From NCBI GenBank assembly GCA_903772945.1, contig CAICTM010000198.1, positions 29,323 through 93,322 on the forward strand: a stretch of DNA of 64,000 bases, read 5' to 3'. The translations under genes and the position numbers were made by a program. The notes beneath the pieces were generated by a model. That model saw only the letters and a program-made list of their open reading frames with translations. It made no database searches and was not told the DNA's origin. This document shows, piece by piece, positions 42,321 through 54,330 of the stretch; position 1 is the stretch's first letter; every line of letters starts with the position of its first letter. Source of the DNA: Seminavis robusta. Its lineage: Eukaryota > Bacillariophyta > Bacillariophyceae > Naviculales > Naviculaceae.

Positions 42321-42926
42321 TTAATGAAAAGCGTGTGCTCTTTGGTAGGCTTGCTGGCTGCTGGAGTGGCTGTGAAGTTCGGACATCATGCGAATGGTTT
42401 CCTGATCCTCCATTCCAGTAGCCCTTTGCACAGCCTGTTGATCGAGAACTGCTCGAATGAGCTGAGCCCGAGCCTTCTTGGCCGAGTACTGTTCGCGAGT
42501 GGAGCGGCAGTATCTTTCGATTCCAACAACAGTTTGTTGGCTAAAGTCGACCTTGCCGAGGCTGTCTTGGCGGCAAAGGCGGGCCAGGTGAAGCACGTCC
42601 TGTTTGACGTTGCGCTTGAATTGGTCGTAATCCATGCGATTGTACCAATGCTGAGTGGCGTCAACCTCCTCCGTCGTATTGGTGGCTGGAGCGAAGGCTT
42701 TGAGCGACTCTGAAAAGGAAACAGAGCGGACAGCGCGCTTCCTTCTCGACGTGCGAACAATAGGCGCCGACGAAATTTGCTCTGGAGTGACCATACGCCT
42801 CAAAGGAGCTGAAGTGCGAGACCCGGTGGTTCTTGGACGCTTTCGGCGGCAGTCATCGCGCCCCGAATCTCCCAGGCTGAGGTCGCTGAAGCCGCGAGTG
42901 TTGGTTTCGTCTTCAATGCTGAACAT
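42321..42926 (-). CDS. Lineage-specific basic protein, unknown
   Basis: Single exon, 201 residues, ATG at 42926. The N-terminal half is disordered and basic with likely nuclear signals (DDCRRKRPRTTGSR, RTSRRKRAVRSVSFSES). The C-terminal half is a conserved-looking helical module: ATQHWYNRMDYDQFKRNVKQDVLHLARLC, GIERYC, QLIRAVLDQQAVQRATGMEDQETIRMMSELHS, with a final SSQQAYQRAHAFH. Small proteins with a WYN..DY..FK...........R...GIE...RAVLDEQ....G pattern are common in diatom genomes as expressed unknowns; that recollection is from general knowledge and not tested. Function unknown. Confidence 0.75.
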   Translation of the reverse strand: MFSIEDETNTRGFSDLSLGDSGRDDCRRKRPRTTGSRTSAPLRRMVTPEQISSAPIVRTSRRKRAVRSVSFSESLKAFAPATNTTEEVDATQHWYNRMDYDQFKRNVKQDVLHLARLCRQDSLGKVDFSQQTVVGIERYCRSTREQYSAKKARAQLIRAVLDQQAVQRATGMEDQETIRMMSELHSHSSSQQAYQRAHAFH

Positions 42927-45358
42927 GTTGGTTTTGCAGATGATGCTTGCTAGCTAGTAGTAAGATGAATGAGATGCGCTTGAATTTGTGCGATGATGAG
43001 TTTGGCCAAAATCTTGAGCTCTCATCATTGCTTTTCTTGTTTGTGTTTTAGCTGGTTTGATCCAAAATTGCATAGAGCATACTGGAGAACCAAAAACGAC
43101 TGCCCAGTTCTGCCCAGTTCGCTCCATGCTGCAGTCTCAATGTCTGTCCCATAATTTGGCCTCCCCTCTTAGGTCCCAGTGAATAAGACTATCGGCATTT
43201 GTACACAAGGCTGACAGCTCAGAATTTGTGTAAATTTCGAGTTGAATGTCTAATGTCTATTCTACAAATCTTCATACGACTAGCAATAGGAAGAGCCGCT
43301 TCCGATCGGATTAAGTTGAATCATCGATCAAGACATGGGTTGAACATTATTTATGATACTACTGTACAGTATTTATTAGACTAGTATAATACTTGTTTTT
43401 CCTACTTTTCTCTCGTTGAAGCTTCGAAGCATTCATCCTTGATGGCCAACATCCCAAGAGCAAAGTGCATATGTTAACACTGTAATGTTACAAAACAGTT
43501 ACATGATCTTTTTCTCGTGTCATTGACGTATGACCGGAGGCCTTTTGAAGCGTAGGCATTGCCGCTTACGTTTGTGCCAACACGGATTTTCCACGCGGTA
43601 CTGAAACAGCTCCAGTATTACAAAGATGAGGTATTCCAATTCAAACAAAGAATAGCTCAAATATTTTTATGACAAAGTTTGTTTACCTCATCTTCCTCTT
43701 GCTGTTACGTGAGACATGCGCGAGTTGAGGGCGGACATTCTCATCTGCGAATGGAGCAGAATGGCGATTGAAAGATGAACACAGTGGCAGAAAACTGGGT
43801 CTCCATTTTCTGGCTTGTTCCCCTCGGCACTGTATGGACATGTACAGAGTTTGAAAGAAGAACATTCAGAACAATTTTCATCTATGCTCCTGGATGTTTC
43901 ATTAAATCCAGACGCCCACACAGCATCCAACCTTCTGGCCTGTGAACGGAGGATCTACCTAGCGATGCCGATCCGACTGCTTCCTGACAGCTTTGGAGGC
44001 ACCTATGGCACTAACGATGACTACGTTGCTGACATCCACCTCAACGGGACATGCATTGTTTGGGGGTTGCTTTCGTCGCTGGCGCCCTTGCATCTGGTCT
44101 TCAGCGACTGCTTCCCGAGAGAGGCATCTGATAGGTGTCAACTTTTTGGAATCCACCTCTATGGCTGGAGAATGGAGAATGATGCAGTACTAGCTAGCAA
44201 GCTACTACGCTACTACTAGATCTATTCCTTCTTCATTGCTTCTTTCACCGACTGCTTCCTGGGAGAGGGTCAGGCAGAGGACGCATGTTACAGGTGTCAA
44301 AGTTGCTCTTCAGGAGATGCATTTTCAGATGTTTGTACGGGCTGGGCTATCCTCTGTAATCGTGCAGGCAGATTGGTTGCTTATGGCTTAGCTAATCGCT
44401 TCCGTTGCTGGAGTTGCTTGGCCAGGAAGAACATTACGTCCATAGCAGCAAGCAAAGCAAGAGGAGTGGCTGATCGAACCTATCCCACCATCAGGCATCT
44501 GCCTACCTAGCTAGGTACTCGTAATAAGGTAACTGGCTTTGGTCCTCGCTTGGTCCTGCTGTGACGGTAACATTTCCAGACTCAGACGATGTGTCAGCCA
44601 TCCCGCTGCCACCCTTCGTCCATTGTCAGTCCACCTGCCCCTATAATGGCTGGAAAATTTACATGTACATGCAATGGTATCAGCGGCTTCGGAGCACATT
44701 CTGGCCTGATTCTCCCCGGCAGAAGCCTCACTATAGTAGCTTTGCTGGCTTCGAAAGTGGCCGATCACAAAGGTCGCGCTTTGAGTTTGGTACTGCTACA
44801 TGCTACATGTAAAGGGTTGCTGTACTTCGGTTGTCAGAAGAGGTGACGGAAGGGATACAATCAATCCGCTTGATGCTCTCAAATCTCATGCTCATGAAAG
44901 TTTGACATGGTTTGGGAGTATTCTACGTATTGGCCATGAGTCGTCTCGCTCGAAACTCAAAAGATTCTTCAGCATCTCGATACATTGACATTCCTCACTG
45001 GGCCACATTCCACATTCGTCTAAGTTGCTTCCCTGCTAGTTTTGAACGCTTGTTCAAGTTCACATTTTGCTACAAAGCCCAATTTGACTGAAGTGGCTCT
45101 ACTGGAAGGAGTCTTACTCTGGATTTTGAGTGCAGACTGGCGGAACTTTTCGGAACTTCATTCGAACTTCTTGTTGACCTCTGTCGCTATCGGTATCATC
45201 TACTACTTTCTTTCGAGGCTACTTAACTATCTAGCTGCCGGTAAGCGACGCATCTGGTTGTAGTGATCTTATGCGGTTTGCTTTCAGCAAGGGCTCTTGC
45301 TTGGAGCGATTCTTGCTTGGAAAGAAAGAAGTACCTGTCAAATTGCAATTGTGTTTTC
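42927..45358. other. Gene-poor spacer
   Basis: No gene supported. The plus frame 43815-44219 starts with TTG and shows no family. A short sequence around 44100-44150 (GACTGCTTCCCGAGAGAG...AGGTGTCAA) recurs loosely at 44250-44300. Confidence 0.35.
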
Positions 45359-46516
45359 TCAGCTCCCTCTAGGAGGAAACTTCTTGTTGGTATCTGCTAA
45401 CCTGTCGTAGAGGTCAGACTTGAAGTCCCGTCTTCTTCCGCTGGGATCTTGGGGTTGATTCGCAATGCCGCTTGAACTAGATTCGCCGATGGCAGAAACG
45501 TCGAACGGCTGCTGTGCAAGTCGCCTAGCCGCTGCATCCGCCGGCGAAAGAGCCATGTCCAGTACAGATGGGTTTCGCAATCCCTCTGAGGCTCGTATGC
45601 GGCTGAGCTCATCCAGTCTTCGTAGATCAGGTATCTGCTGCAAACGAATCGAATCGTTGAGGGATAAATAAAACAGGTGACAAGATTGCCGGCCAAGGTC
45701 TCAACCACTTACCATGTTGAGGCGATCCAGTTCTCCACCTACCTGACCTCCTCCAAGTCCAGCACCACTGCCTGCTCTGAGGGCCGCCAATTGGTCTGTC
45801 CGAGCCATTTGCGCTTGTAAATCTTGCATTGCAAGCCATCGAGCAGCCGAGGAAGCACCGGCACCGGCACCAGCACCTTCAGAGCTGCCAACACCGGATA
45901 GTGAGTCCTCTTGCTGGGCCATGAGCTGCTGCATCTGCAGGAACTGCAATTCATGATCAGACAAACCCGCTCTTCCCATTCCAAAAGAAGAAGAAGGCAA
46001 AGAAGAACTCGATGCTGAAGCTCCAAAGTGAGCCATGCCCAGAGACGCCCTTTGCTCTGCCGTCAAGCCGGCAGTGGCAGCACCAAAAGCAGCTCGTCCA
46101 GCTGAATCACTGCCACCAGCAACCATACCTGCACCTGTTCCTGCGCCTCCAGCGAGGACTCCAATCCCTGTGCCGCCTGGCCTGGAAGCCGCTAGTTCAC
46201 CTTCCAGTTGGGCAACCCGTGCCTTCAACCCTTGGTTTGCTAGAACCAAGTTGTGGTGGCGTTGGCTAAGGTCCTCTGCCCGCTGCTCCAATGTTTCCAA
46301 ACGATATTTCTTACGTCTTCGTCTGGCTCTGGCTGATTCTCGGTTCATAGCCAAGCGCTTCTCTCGCTTCAGTTGCTCTATTGAGGGGGCACCGGGTCGC
46401 CCTTGATGGACGCCTCCATCTGCGGCGGGTGCTGGCCCCGTGAAGTCTTCCTCATCCTCCGAAGATTCTTCGTCCGATGAATCGGCGTCTCTCTTGCTTG
46501 CCCTTTTTGCTGACAT
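45359..46516 (-). CDS. bZIP transcription factor A
   Basis: Exons 46516-45713 and 45637-45359 give 360 residues over a 75-nt GTAAGT...CAG intron. An acidic Ser/Asp/Glu N-terminus is followed by the basic region LKREKRLAMNRESARARRRRKKYR (about 49-72), with the invariant N58-x7-R66 of bZIP DNA binding, and a leucine-zipper helix (LETLEQRAEDLSQRHHNLVLANQGLKARVAQLEGEL). The rest is Gly/Ala/Ser-rich with short helical Gln/Leu patches (LQFLQMQQLMAQQE, ARWLAMQDLQAQMARTDQL). The intron acceptor reads CAGCAG, a NAGNAG site, so one Gln may be included or skipped. It is paralogous to the bZIP gene 3 kb to the right. Confidence 0.9.
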
Positions 46517-49399
46517 GGTGCACTATGGCATACACTAAATTGGTTCAAGCAAGCTGATGGCTAGCTAGCAGGAAGCAAATACTGAGTACTAGTAGAAGAA
46601 CTTGTATCTTTCTGATCTTTTTTTGTGATGGCTGTGCGGCGAAGTTGGTCCCTAACTGGAACGAGAGAGAGTTCGTTTCGCTGGCGAGCATCTATAGTAC
46701 CTTCGTGTTGCTTATTCCGTTTGGGGCAGTTCGACCAGCAAGCAAGATGGGTCTTTGGGATGCTGCCTTTGAAAAGCAGGCAATCCAGCTTGGTGTGTAA
46801 GACGTTGAAGGTGGCGGTCAGTCTTCTGCCTTAATTTCGCATTGTCACTGTTGTCTCAGTTTCAAGCAGAAATCCTCGTAAGAACATCTCAACATGGACT
46901 GAAAAATTGCATGAAGGGTGCCGTTTGTAAGGAATACTTAGGAATGTTCGGCACCCAGCCAACACATGTTTCCGTAACAGTTAAGAGGACACGCTCTTCG
47001 CTTCCACATCGAACATGCTGTTCAGGCAACTGCACTCATTGGGGTAAATTGAATGTGCTGCAGCTATCGAAATAAGGCTCTAAGAAAAATACATTGAAGT
47101 TCGGGTCAGATGGTCACGGGCAAACTAAGACATAATGCAACAGAGAGCTAACAGAGTTATTGTTGATCGTGGAATGAACTCATGCGATTGAAGGTGCGTT
47201 GACGGCGAGGTTTCGTTCGGCTTCGCGGTTCCTAAGAGTAAACAGGCTGGGATTACAAGATTGTTCACAGAACGCCGAGAACGGGACAGAGGTTGCCCCG
47301 CCCATCAAACCCATCAAGAAGAGCACAGGCACGTGAACGTATTCATCGGATAACGGAACGTTTGAGAGCCAAAAAAGTGTTACTCCGGAGTACCACTCTT
47401 CAGTTGTGGATGTGTGGACGCCACCCAAGGTAGCCAGTGCGAGTACCAATGCTCTGGGATCAGGGTGCATGGGTACAGTAGAAATTAGAAAGGACGCAAT
47501 CTCAGTATCATGATGCAAGCAACAGTGAGCTTCAGCGTTGCTAGCTAGCTAGCTGCAAAAGCTACAAGGTGGAAGAGTGGTACCGGTACATCACGACATC
47601 ACGACTATCACGCCAAACCTTCGACCTTCCACAATGGCCAGAGCTGGCCAGGATATAATCTCGCATTCCCCCAAAGCGCTTCCAATCCTGCTTGGCTACT
47701 TTTGGAGTATGTTTGACTTATCATACCACGTGCATGTTGATGGATCATTGAACCCTCGTGTCGAATTCTTATCTCTTCAAGGGTCCGCCAAGGCACTCTA
47801 CTGGTACGGTAGCGGCAACCGGCAACATCATGCGTGTCGTTCCTGCTGGCATCCTGCTGCCGCCCAGGTTGTGTCGCCAATTGCCAAGCGGAACACACGT
47901 CGCAATGATTTTATGATTTTGATGTCCTTCTTCGTCTTCTTGGTCTTCTTGGCTTCTAGCTAGCTATTAATAGTAGTCTAGTAGAGGGGATGCTTAGCGC
48001 ATTCGGAATTCCTTGTCTCCTTCTAAAGGTTCGTAGATTCTACAGGTACACTGCTGCTTCTCCTAGTGGTAATGCCTCACCGGTAAGAGGATCATAATCA
48101 ATCGCCACGCCATGTTAGCAGGCAAGCGAAGTCAGGCAATGCAAGATACCGGTACGCAGGTTCCGTGTCAAAATCCAGACTAATCTAGTACATGTAGATA
48201 ACTAGATCTAGAACTTGCTAGATGCAAGTATTTATATCTGGGCTGAAAAAACTGGTGATTTTGCCCGTTACTTCCTGTTTGGTGGTGCTGAACCTGACAT
48301 CAGGCTGCTGCGTTGGGTGAGATAATCATTAGCACCGTAGCACGGGCAACTACAGGAGGGCAGTTTAAGGTGCATTCATCTTTGCCCAAGCCTACAAAGT
48401 ATGCAAACCCCAACAGTTCAGTCCCAGCTAACTTCGTATTTTAAATAGTAACAAGTTGCAACTTTTCTCATCCTGGGCGTCCCGGCAGGTTAGGTGTAAA
48501 AGAGGCTCACACTTATAAAGCTACCTTTACTCATAGCATGTACCTGTACTAACTTTTTCGTTTTACATTTGCTTCTGCCTTCCATGTTCCATGATCTTTC
48601 ATGTAGCAGCTGCTGTCCTCGTTTTCTCAAATCATAGCAGAAATGGTATGGTTTTCAAATTCTGGGATGTCGTCGGTAGCGTCGGTTCCATTCCGCACAC
48701 TCGGCTGTTTATGGATGGCTAAAGCCCAAGACCTATTTACATCAGCGAACAAACAGGGCTGTACATGTAGTCTAGTGCTGTGTACAAGAAGTGTATGTGT
48801 ACACTGGTGGACACTCCTAGTGGCTAGCGCTGGGGGAAGCTGTCTCCTTCCAGCGCACTTCTAGTAGCAACAGTAGCTCGTACCGTGGCTGGCTGGGGGA
48901 AACTGGCGGCGGGGAAGCTGTCTCCTTCCAGCGGTGGTTTGCTCTATAGTGGTATCATCAACTTTTGTGGGATTTTTAGCTGGCCTACTACATTGTAGTC
49001 TGCACAGAGGGTGCTGCAATTGATCCGTCCTTACCTCCTCACCACTCCGTCTGGAGGATTGATCTACCGGTCCTAGCTAGAGCTCTAGCTACACTTCCGG
49101 AGGCTCTTCCGGACTAGCTAGTAGAAGCTCAGCCACTTCGTAAATAATGCTGACGACCTGCGGCTGGCAGCATTAGTTGGCAAGACACTTGCGACGAAAC
49201 CGGTAGGGCAGACGATACCGATAAACTCGGGCACATTCGACATACAGCAAAGGGCAACAACCTAAAACAGTTCACAGCTGCATAGCTAGCGGTCTTGTAC
49301 AGTACGAAGCTTCTGGCTACATAGAAGCAAAGCAAATCGTGGAGTAAAACATGAATTAATTATGATAAATGATAAGGATCAATTGGTTTGCGTGAACTT
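46517..49399. other. Spacer between the two bZIP genes
   Basis: Nearly 3 kb without a supported gene. It holds CTAGCTAGCTAGC at about 47540 and many GGTACC/ACATGT palindromes. The minus frame 47518-47180 is weakly hydrophobic but unrecognised. The nearly identical segment GGGGAAGCTGTCTCCTTCCAG occurs twice (about 48833 and 48913), a small local duplication. Confidence 0.35.
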
Positions 49400-50146
49400 T
49401 TAGAAGTCAGCTCCGTGCATTCCTCTGGCGGCTGGTCCTCCTCCGAATTGACCACCCAGCAAGGCGGCAGCATTCTGGCCATGCATACCATTACCAGCGG
49501 AAGGTTCTCTCATGGCGCTCCTTGCCTTCATGATCTGCATGTAGCGCAATGCGTCCATGTTGCCATTGCCCATTGGTCCTGACGATGGAACATTGCCTCC
49601 TCTATTACCGCAGTTGAGTGCCGCAGCTGCGCCCCCCAATCCCAACCCAGTTTCGGCACCGCCAAGACCGACCAAGGCGGCTCGTCGTTGCAGGTTGAGC
49701 TGCTCAGCAAGCAGCGCCTGGCTAGCATCGGGAGAAGCAAATCCAGGCATTCGGTTACCTCCCAGGAACTGAGCTGCGTCGGGGCCACCGGCGGACATGC
49801 CCATTGCCATTCCCGACGCGGCAGCTCCCAGTTCCGCTTCGAGCTGTGCAACACGCATGCGCAAGGCATCGTTGGCTTCGGCAATCTTGCCATTCTTCTG
49901 GGTCAACTCTTGGACGCGGCTCTCGAGGAGCTCCATGCGGACCTTCTTGCGGCGGCGACGGGCACGAGCACATTCGCGGTTCATGGCCAGGCGCTTCTCA
50001 CGCTTGAGGCGCTCCAACTTTTCGTATCGGTTAGGGGCTTCGGCGGTGGTGGAGGGAGCTTCGGGGGCACCCGTAGACTCTCCGCTATCGGAGGCGTCGT
50101 CATCGGGTTGGTTCATCATGTTGGTTTGGTCGATTGTCAAGCTCAT
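49400..50146 (-). CDS. bZIP transcription factor B
   Basis: Single exon, 248 residues, ATG at 50146. Its basic region LKREKRLAMNRECARARRRRKKVR is nearly identical to that of bZIP A, but Cys59 replaces Ser after NRE. The zipper helix follows (MELLESRVQELTQKNGKIAEANDALRMRVAQLEAELG). The rest is a Gly/Ala/Met-rich low-complexity tail with a patch ALLAEQLNLQRRAAL and MDALRYMQIMKARSAMREPSAGN. Same strand and shared motifs mark A and B as a local duplication that has since diverged, with the intron and second exon kept only in A. A cysteine in the basic region can make DNA binding redox-sensitive in other bZIPs; that role here is inferred. Confidence 0.9.
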   Translation of the reverse strand: MSLTIDQTNMMNQPDDDASDSGESTGAPEAPSTTAEAPNRYEKLERLKREKRLAMNRECARARRRRKKVRMELLESRVQELTQKNGKIAEANDALRMRVAQLEAELGAAASGMAMGMSAGGPDAAQFLGGNRMPGFASPDASQALLAEQLNLQRRAALVGLGGAETGLGLGGAAAALNCGNRGGNVPSSGPMGNGNMDALRYMQIMKARSAMREPSAGNGMHGQNAAALLGGQFGGGPAARGMHGADF

Positions 50147-50719
50147 GGTGAAGACAGATTCGGTGTTGTGTTATTATGGTCAAAGAAAGAAAGAAGCGCA
50201 GCGTGGAGAGCTCAGTTGCCAAGTTATGAGGACAGGACTTCTGACAAGGTACGAGCAGCTTCGATCTTATTGATGCAAACGCGTGCCGGCTTTTCTGGTA
50301 CACTTCTAGGAGAGCTCGTGTAGAAGTGTACTGAGAAGTGTGGCGCGCGTTTGAATCAACAAAAACGAAGCCGCCTGTAAATTAATTTCTCATCAGCCAA
50401 ACTGGGAGCTGCGAAATTCGCATTCAGATAAGTTCAGGTGGTGTCATCAGTACGCAGGTTGCGGAATGACCTTGCAGACCTCATTGTCATCGGGACGACG
50501 GAACATACGTTTTACCAGTCACTTTTATCTGCCGGGGCCCCAGGAAGGTACACAAACATTTATTCAGTATACGTAGAGGTGTACAGGAGCCCTATACAGG
50601 AGACTCTAGCAAGATTGAGGGGACGTCAGTGGCGAGAAGTCATAATGCATTACTGTTTGGCTCTAACTAGTGGGACAGACTTGAAGAACAGAATAGAAGC
50701 GTTGATTCCCACATGGGCA
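50147..50719. promoter_or_regulatory. 5' flank of bZIP B
   Basis: Upstream region of the bZIP B start. The plus frame 50438-50803 begins with GTG and runs into the MITE, so it is not accepted as a gene. Confidence 0.3.
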
Positions 50720-50727
50720 GTCTGGTT

Positions 50728-51046
50728 CTTGGTTGGTATTTACTGTTTATTCCTTACTGCCATGAGGTCAGTAAAAGGAGCAGTAATGGCAGTAATGCAG
50801 TAATTCCTCAGTAGCAGTAATTATGCACAGTAATTTAAAGCCAATTGAAGGCAGTAAACTACAGTAATTGCAGTAATAAAGGCTAATTACTGTGCTTTTA
50901 CTGTCATTTACTGGATATTACTGTTGCAAAGTCAGATTACTTACTGCATGGGATTACTTACTGCAGTAATTAGGTGGCCAACAATGGCAGTAATTGGACA
51001 GTAAGGAGCCAGTAACCCGGATTTACTGCAGTAAATACCAACCAAG
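50728..51046. mobile_element. MITE with 18-nt TIRs and 8-bp target duplication
   Basis: The left end CTTGGTTGGTATTTACTG (50728-50745) is the exact reverse complement of the right end (51029-51046). Directly outside both ends is GTCTGGTT (50720-50727 and 51047-51054), a perfect 8-bp target site duplication. The 319-bp element has no coding frame; its inside is filled with self-complementary units of the CAGTAATT/AATTACTG type. Eight-bp duplications occur in the hAT and Merlin superfamilies; the terminal bases do not settle which. Confidence 0.85.
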
Positions 51047-51054
51047 GTCTGGTT

Positions 51055-52950
51055 AGGTCTGGTTCTGGTTATCCATTGTCTTTTGTACAAATCTGCTTAT
51101 AGTTCGGTCCCTTATATTGCCTTCGACTGGTGACCCTCTTGAACCATAAAAGCCATCGACGAACTTCCAGGCTACGCTTGGCGAAACAAAAGGCGACGTG
51201 TAGTTCATGTGTCCGCAAACTAATTGGGACACACGGAAAAGACCCAGGCGCCACCAGCTGGCAAGCCATAGGTCTTAGTCGGTCCTACCGGTATCGGCAA
51301 TGGGGCAGTGGGAGAATACTAGTCTAGCTGGCTAGTAGCTATTAACTAGTCTATTAATAGTAATAACAACAACAAACCTCAACAAGATATGTATGTACCG
51401 GTAGGTCTCTAGCTACATGCAGTTGCAATCATTTTGGACTTGATGGATTTGCCCTTTTGGGGCATGGTAAAGCAAATAAATCAGATTCTCGCCTGTTGGT
51501 CCAAGCAGGAATCTCACCGCCGAATGAATTGAATATGGAATCAATCCTTGTGTGCTACCCTTTAGGTACCGTTGCTGGCTTCGGCTCTACCAGTGCCGTA
51601 TTACGCCGGGCTGCAACCGATAAAGATGGAGCTTCTGTACCTCCGACGGACAGGCCTTTCCTTTGTGCAGCCGTTCCACAATGTTATTTCATGATTGTAC
51701 GGACAGACAAACGGGACAGTTGGGAGACCGATTGACGTGAAACTGCCAGTGAAACAGCGGTTGAATGTCACCTGTGCTGAATCCGGATCCATCTTTTGAT
51801 CAATTTAGAGCTAGGGCTAATCCTGCAATGCGAAGCCATCACACGACTTATGTGAATGGTGTGCATCTACCGTATGCATATCTATCTGTACTGTACCATT
51901 TCCAATGTCATGGACCAGGGGCAAAGAAGTTGCTCTCTTGAGCCAAGGTTGCAACTTTGCATGAGGTCCACCACACCAACCCAAGTGCCACAAACTTTGT
52001 GATGAGAGCTTATCAAATTGGCACAACCAATCTGCCAGAAGGATTCAATCATTCCTTCCAGATCATTAGCTATGAAATCCGAGATTTGGCAATAGTTGAG
52101 GTGAATGCATGCTACTTTTGGTTTCCAAAGACACAGAAAGAGGTGGCAGCCGTCTTGGAGAAGGAACACCTGCAAGTCAACGACACTCGTCCGCAAGCCG
52201 CATTGGTTTGGACGGAGTCAACTTCGAAGGATACTTAGGCGGGCGCTGACCAGGAAAGACCGCCTCGCCCCAAGATCAGCGTGGATGGGAACCATCGCTC
52301 CACTTTATTCATCTGTCAAGAGATCCACCAGAAACCTTGCAAGTTGTCATCTTCAAGGTGACCGCAACGATTATGACTATTATGAGGACCTTCTGCGTGC
52401 CAACTATCTGAGCTGCATCTATGGGCAGCATCTCGAGCGTTGCAAGGACGTACCATATCTTGACGATAGGGATCATTATTGCGAGAACTAAGCAAGCATC
52501 TGCGAGTTCTGACCTACTAAGTATATCGGTACGGTAGCTGTGTTCAAAATCTTTTTAGGTTGCGTTTCTGCACCAATTTTAAAAAAGAGGCTAGGGTCTA
52601 TCGTGGTACCATAGCTGCATCGTTTACTGGATCAATGCTACTCCACCTTTTAAAAAAGGATCGGTGGCCAGCTCCCGACGGCGTTTGCGTCTCAGTGCAA
52701 CCAGTGTTGCTTCGTTCAGTTCTGCATGATCGGACTGGACTCCTTTACTTTCGGCCAGCATTGCCGAATCGAGCATGAACCACGACTGTCCGAGCACCCA
52801 ATTTTTGCGAAACATGAGGTCTCTGGCTGACTCATTTGGCCTTCGGTTGATCCGATAATCATCATTTCGTCGAATACATTTCATAGAGATTCCTTGAGAT
52901 GGGCACTGCAAACGGAAAGTCCCATTTGTTCTGGGTTTTCAGGAAAGAAA
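51055..52950. other. Spacer with degraded coding traces
   Basis: No intact gene accepted. At 51957-52491 two overlapping plus frames carry protein-like stretches (FNHSFQIISYEIRDLAIVEVNACYFWFPKTQKE; GDRNDYDYYEDLLRANYLSCIYGQHLERCKDVPYLDD), possibly a frameshifted or spliced gene. The region before 52951 may include an untranslated exon of the fasciclin gene (a TTTTCAG precedes its ATG by nine bases). Confidence 0.3.
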
Positions 52951-53669
52951 ATGGATAAGCTGTTGCGTCTCATCGTTGCTATTGTGGTGTCTTTGGAACT
53001 TGCGCGTGGTTCCTCCCTGAGGATTTCAGGAGAAAACGAGCAGTTTGATCTGGCCAATGGGGATGGCTCGAAAGAGGCTGTCCAGAAGGCACCCTCTCGA
53101 GATCTGGGAGTGTGGCGCTGGTTCTACGGCCCGCCAAGTCAACCTGACATTGTCGAAACCGCAATTGATGCCGGTCTTAGTACCTTGGTGAACCTCGTTG
53201 GTATTGCCGGCCTCGTGGATCTATTGAAAGGTGACGGGCCCTTCACAGGTATGTACTGGGCACCGTACAGGAAATTGCATGTCATGCCCCTCACAAGGTA
53301 CGATGATTGCTGCGCGTTGCTCACCCCCCTCCTGATGTCCCAGTGATGGCCCCAACAAACCAAGCTTTCGAAGCGCTGCCAGCTGCGACTGTTGACCTTC
53401 TCAAGGCAAACATGACGGCTTTGGTAAATGTGCTCTCCTATCATGTGCTACCATTCCAAGAATTGCGCACCTTTGGCAATCCGTGGAGATCGGGAGGTCC
53501 GTTTCCCACCGCTCTAGCCAACGGAAATGTGACAACTTCTCGCAAGCGTTCTGGTCGCACCGGTCCTCTAGTCAAAAAAGTGAATGGTGCCACAGTCCTT
53601 GAATCGGACGTTGTAGCGGAGAATGGCATTGTGCATGTAATTGACAGGGTCTTGATACCTACTGAATAA
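52951..53669 (+). CDS. Fasciclin (FAS1) domain secreted protein
   Basis: Exons 52951-53248 and 53344-53669 join over a 95-nt GT-AG intron to 207 residues. A signal peptide (MDKLLRLIVAIVVSLELARG) starts it. One FAS1 domain spans about 65-205: [53 protein letters not shown], then VLSYHVLP and the closing ATVLESDVVAENGIVHVIDRVLIPTE. The hallmark GPFTV.APTN.AF and Y-H motifs are intact; the first is created by the splice. FAS1 proteins act in adhesion and in the extracellular matrix, including algal cell coats. There is no anchor, so it is probably secreted. Confidence 0.9.
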
Positions 53670-54330
53670 TAAGGTTGAAGCCTTCCTTTTATGTTCCAAT
53701 GGAGAATGGCAGTGGGCAAGGGAAATTCATCGGGGGGAGACAAGACGTAGAATGGTGATTTGCTGGGGTGCTGGTGCGTTGCAGCATGATTGATGATTCC
53801 TATCCGTTCATGTAATTGAGACTAAGCCAAATTAGTTGAGCAGGTGACGTCTTCACTTCTCTGGACTTGTAACTCCGCACAATGCCCTGTGGTTGGTGAG
53901 TGCTGAGAATGGGGGAAAATGAACTCTTTCCGAAGTCATAACAAGGCAATGGATGGGAACCCTATATATTTACATAGTCCATGGAGATGCCGCTACTTCA
54001 CGTGTTGCTTCGCAGAGAGGGCCAAAACTAGACCACTTTTGCGTTGCTCGTAGCCTTATTATTAATTAACACCCACTACTGTAATAACTCAACAGTGACA
54101 GATCGCTTCGTGTGCACTGGAGCGTTTGCGCGTCTGCCAATCACAGCCAAGCACGGCCAATCACAGTTCAGTTGTTTGCAAGATCGAGTATTCTCGATCG
54201 CTCCACTCCAACTGGACGAATGCTTCTTAGCTCCTTGTACGATTGTTTATGCACGTCAAGATGGTCATACGAGAATTCATAAAGCTCACAAACTACTCAT
54301 CTGAAGCAAAACCAAAACAGTTCAACAAAA
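53670..54330. other. Spacer
   Basis: Downstream of the fasciclin gene; no gene seen. A duplicated phrase CAATCACAG-CCAAGCACGG occurs at about 54138-54165. Confidence 0.35.

Noticed and set aside
43815-44219. 134-residue plus frame
   Set aside because: Starts with TTG, no family, no splice context, and surrounding DNA is spacer-like.
50438-50803. 121-residue plus frame
   Set aside because: Begins with GTG and its end is supplied by the inserted MITE.
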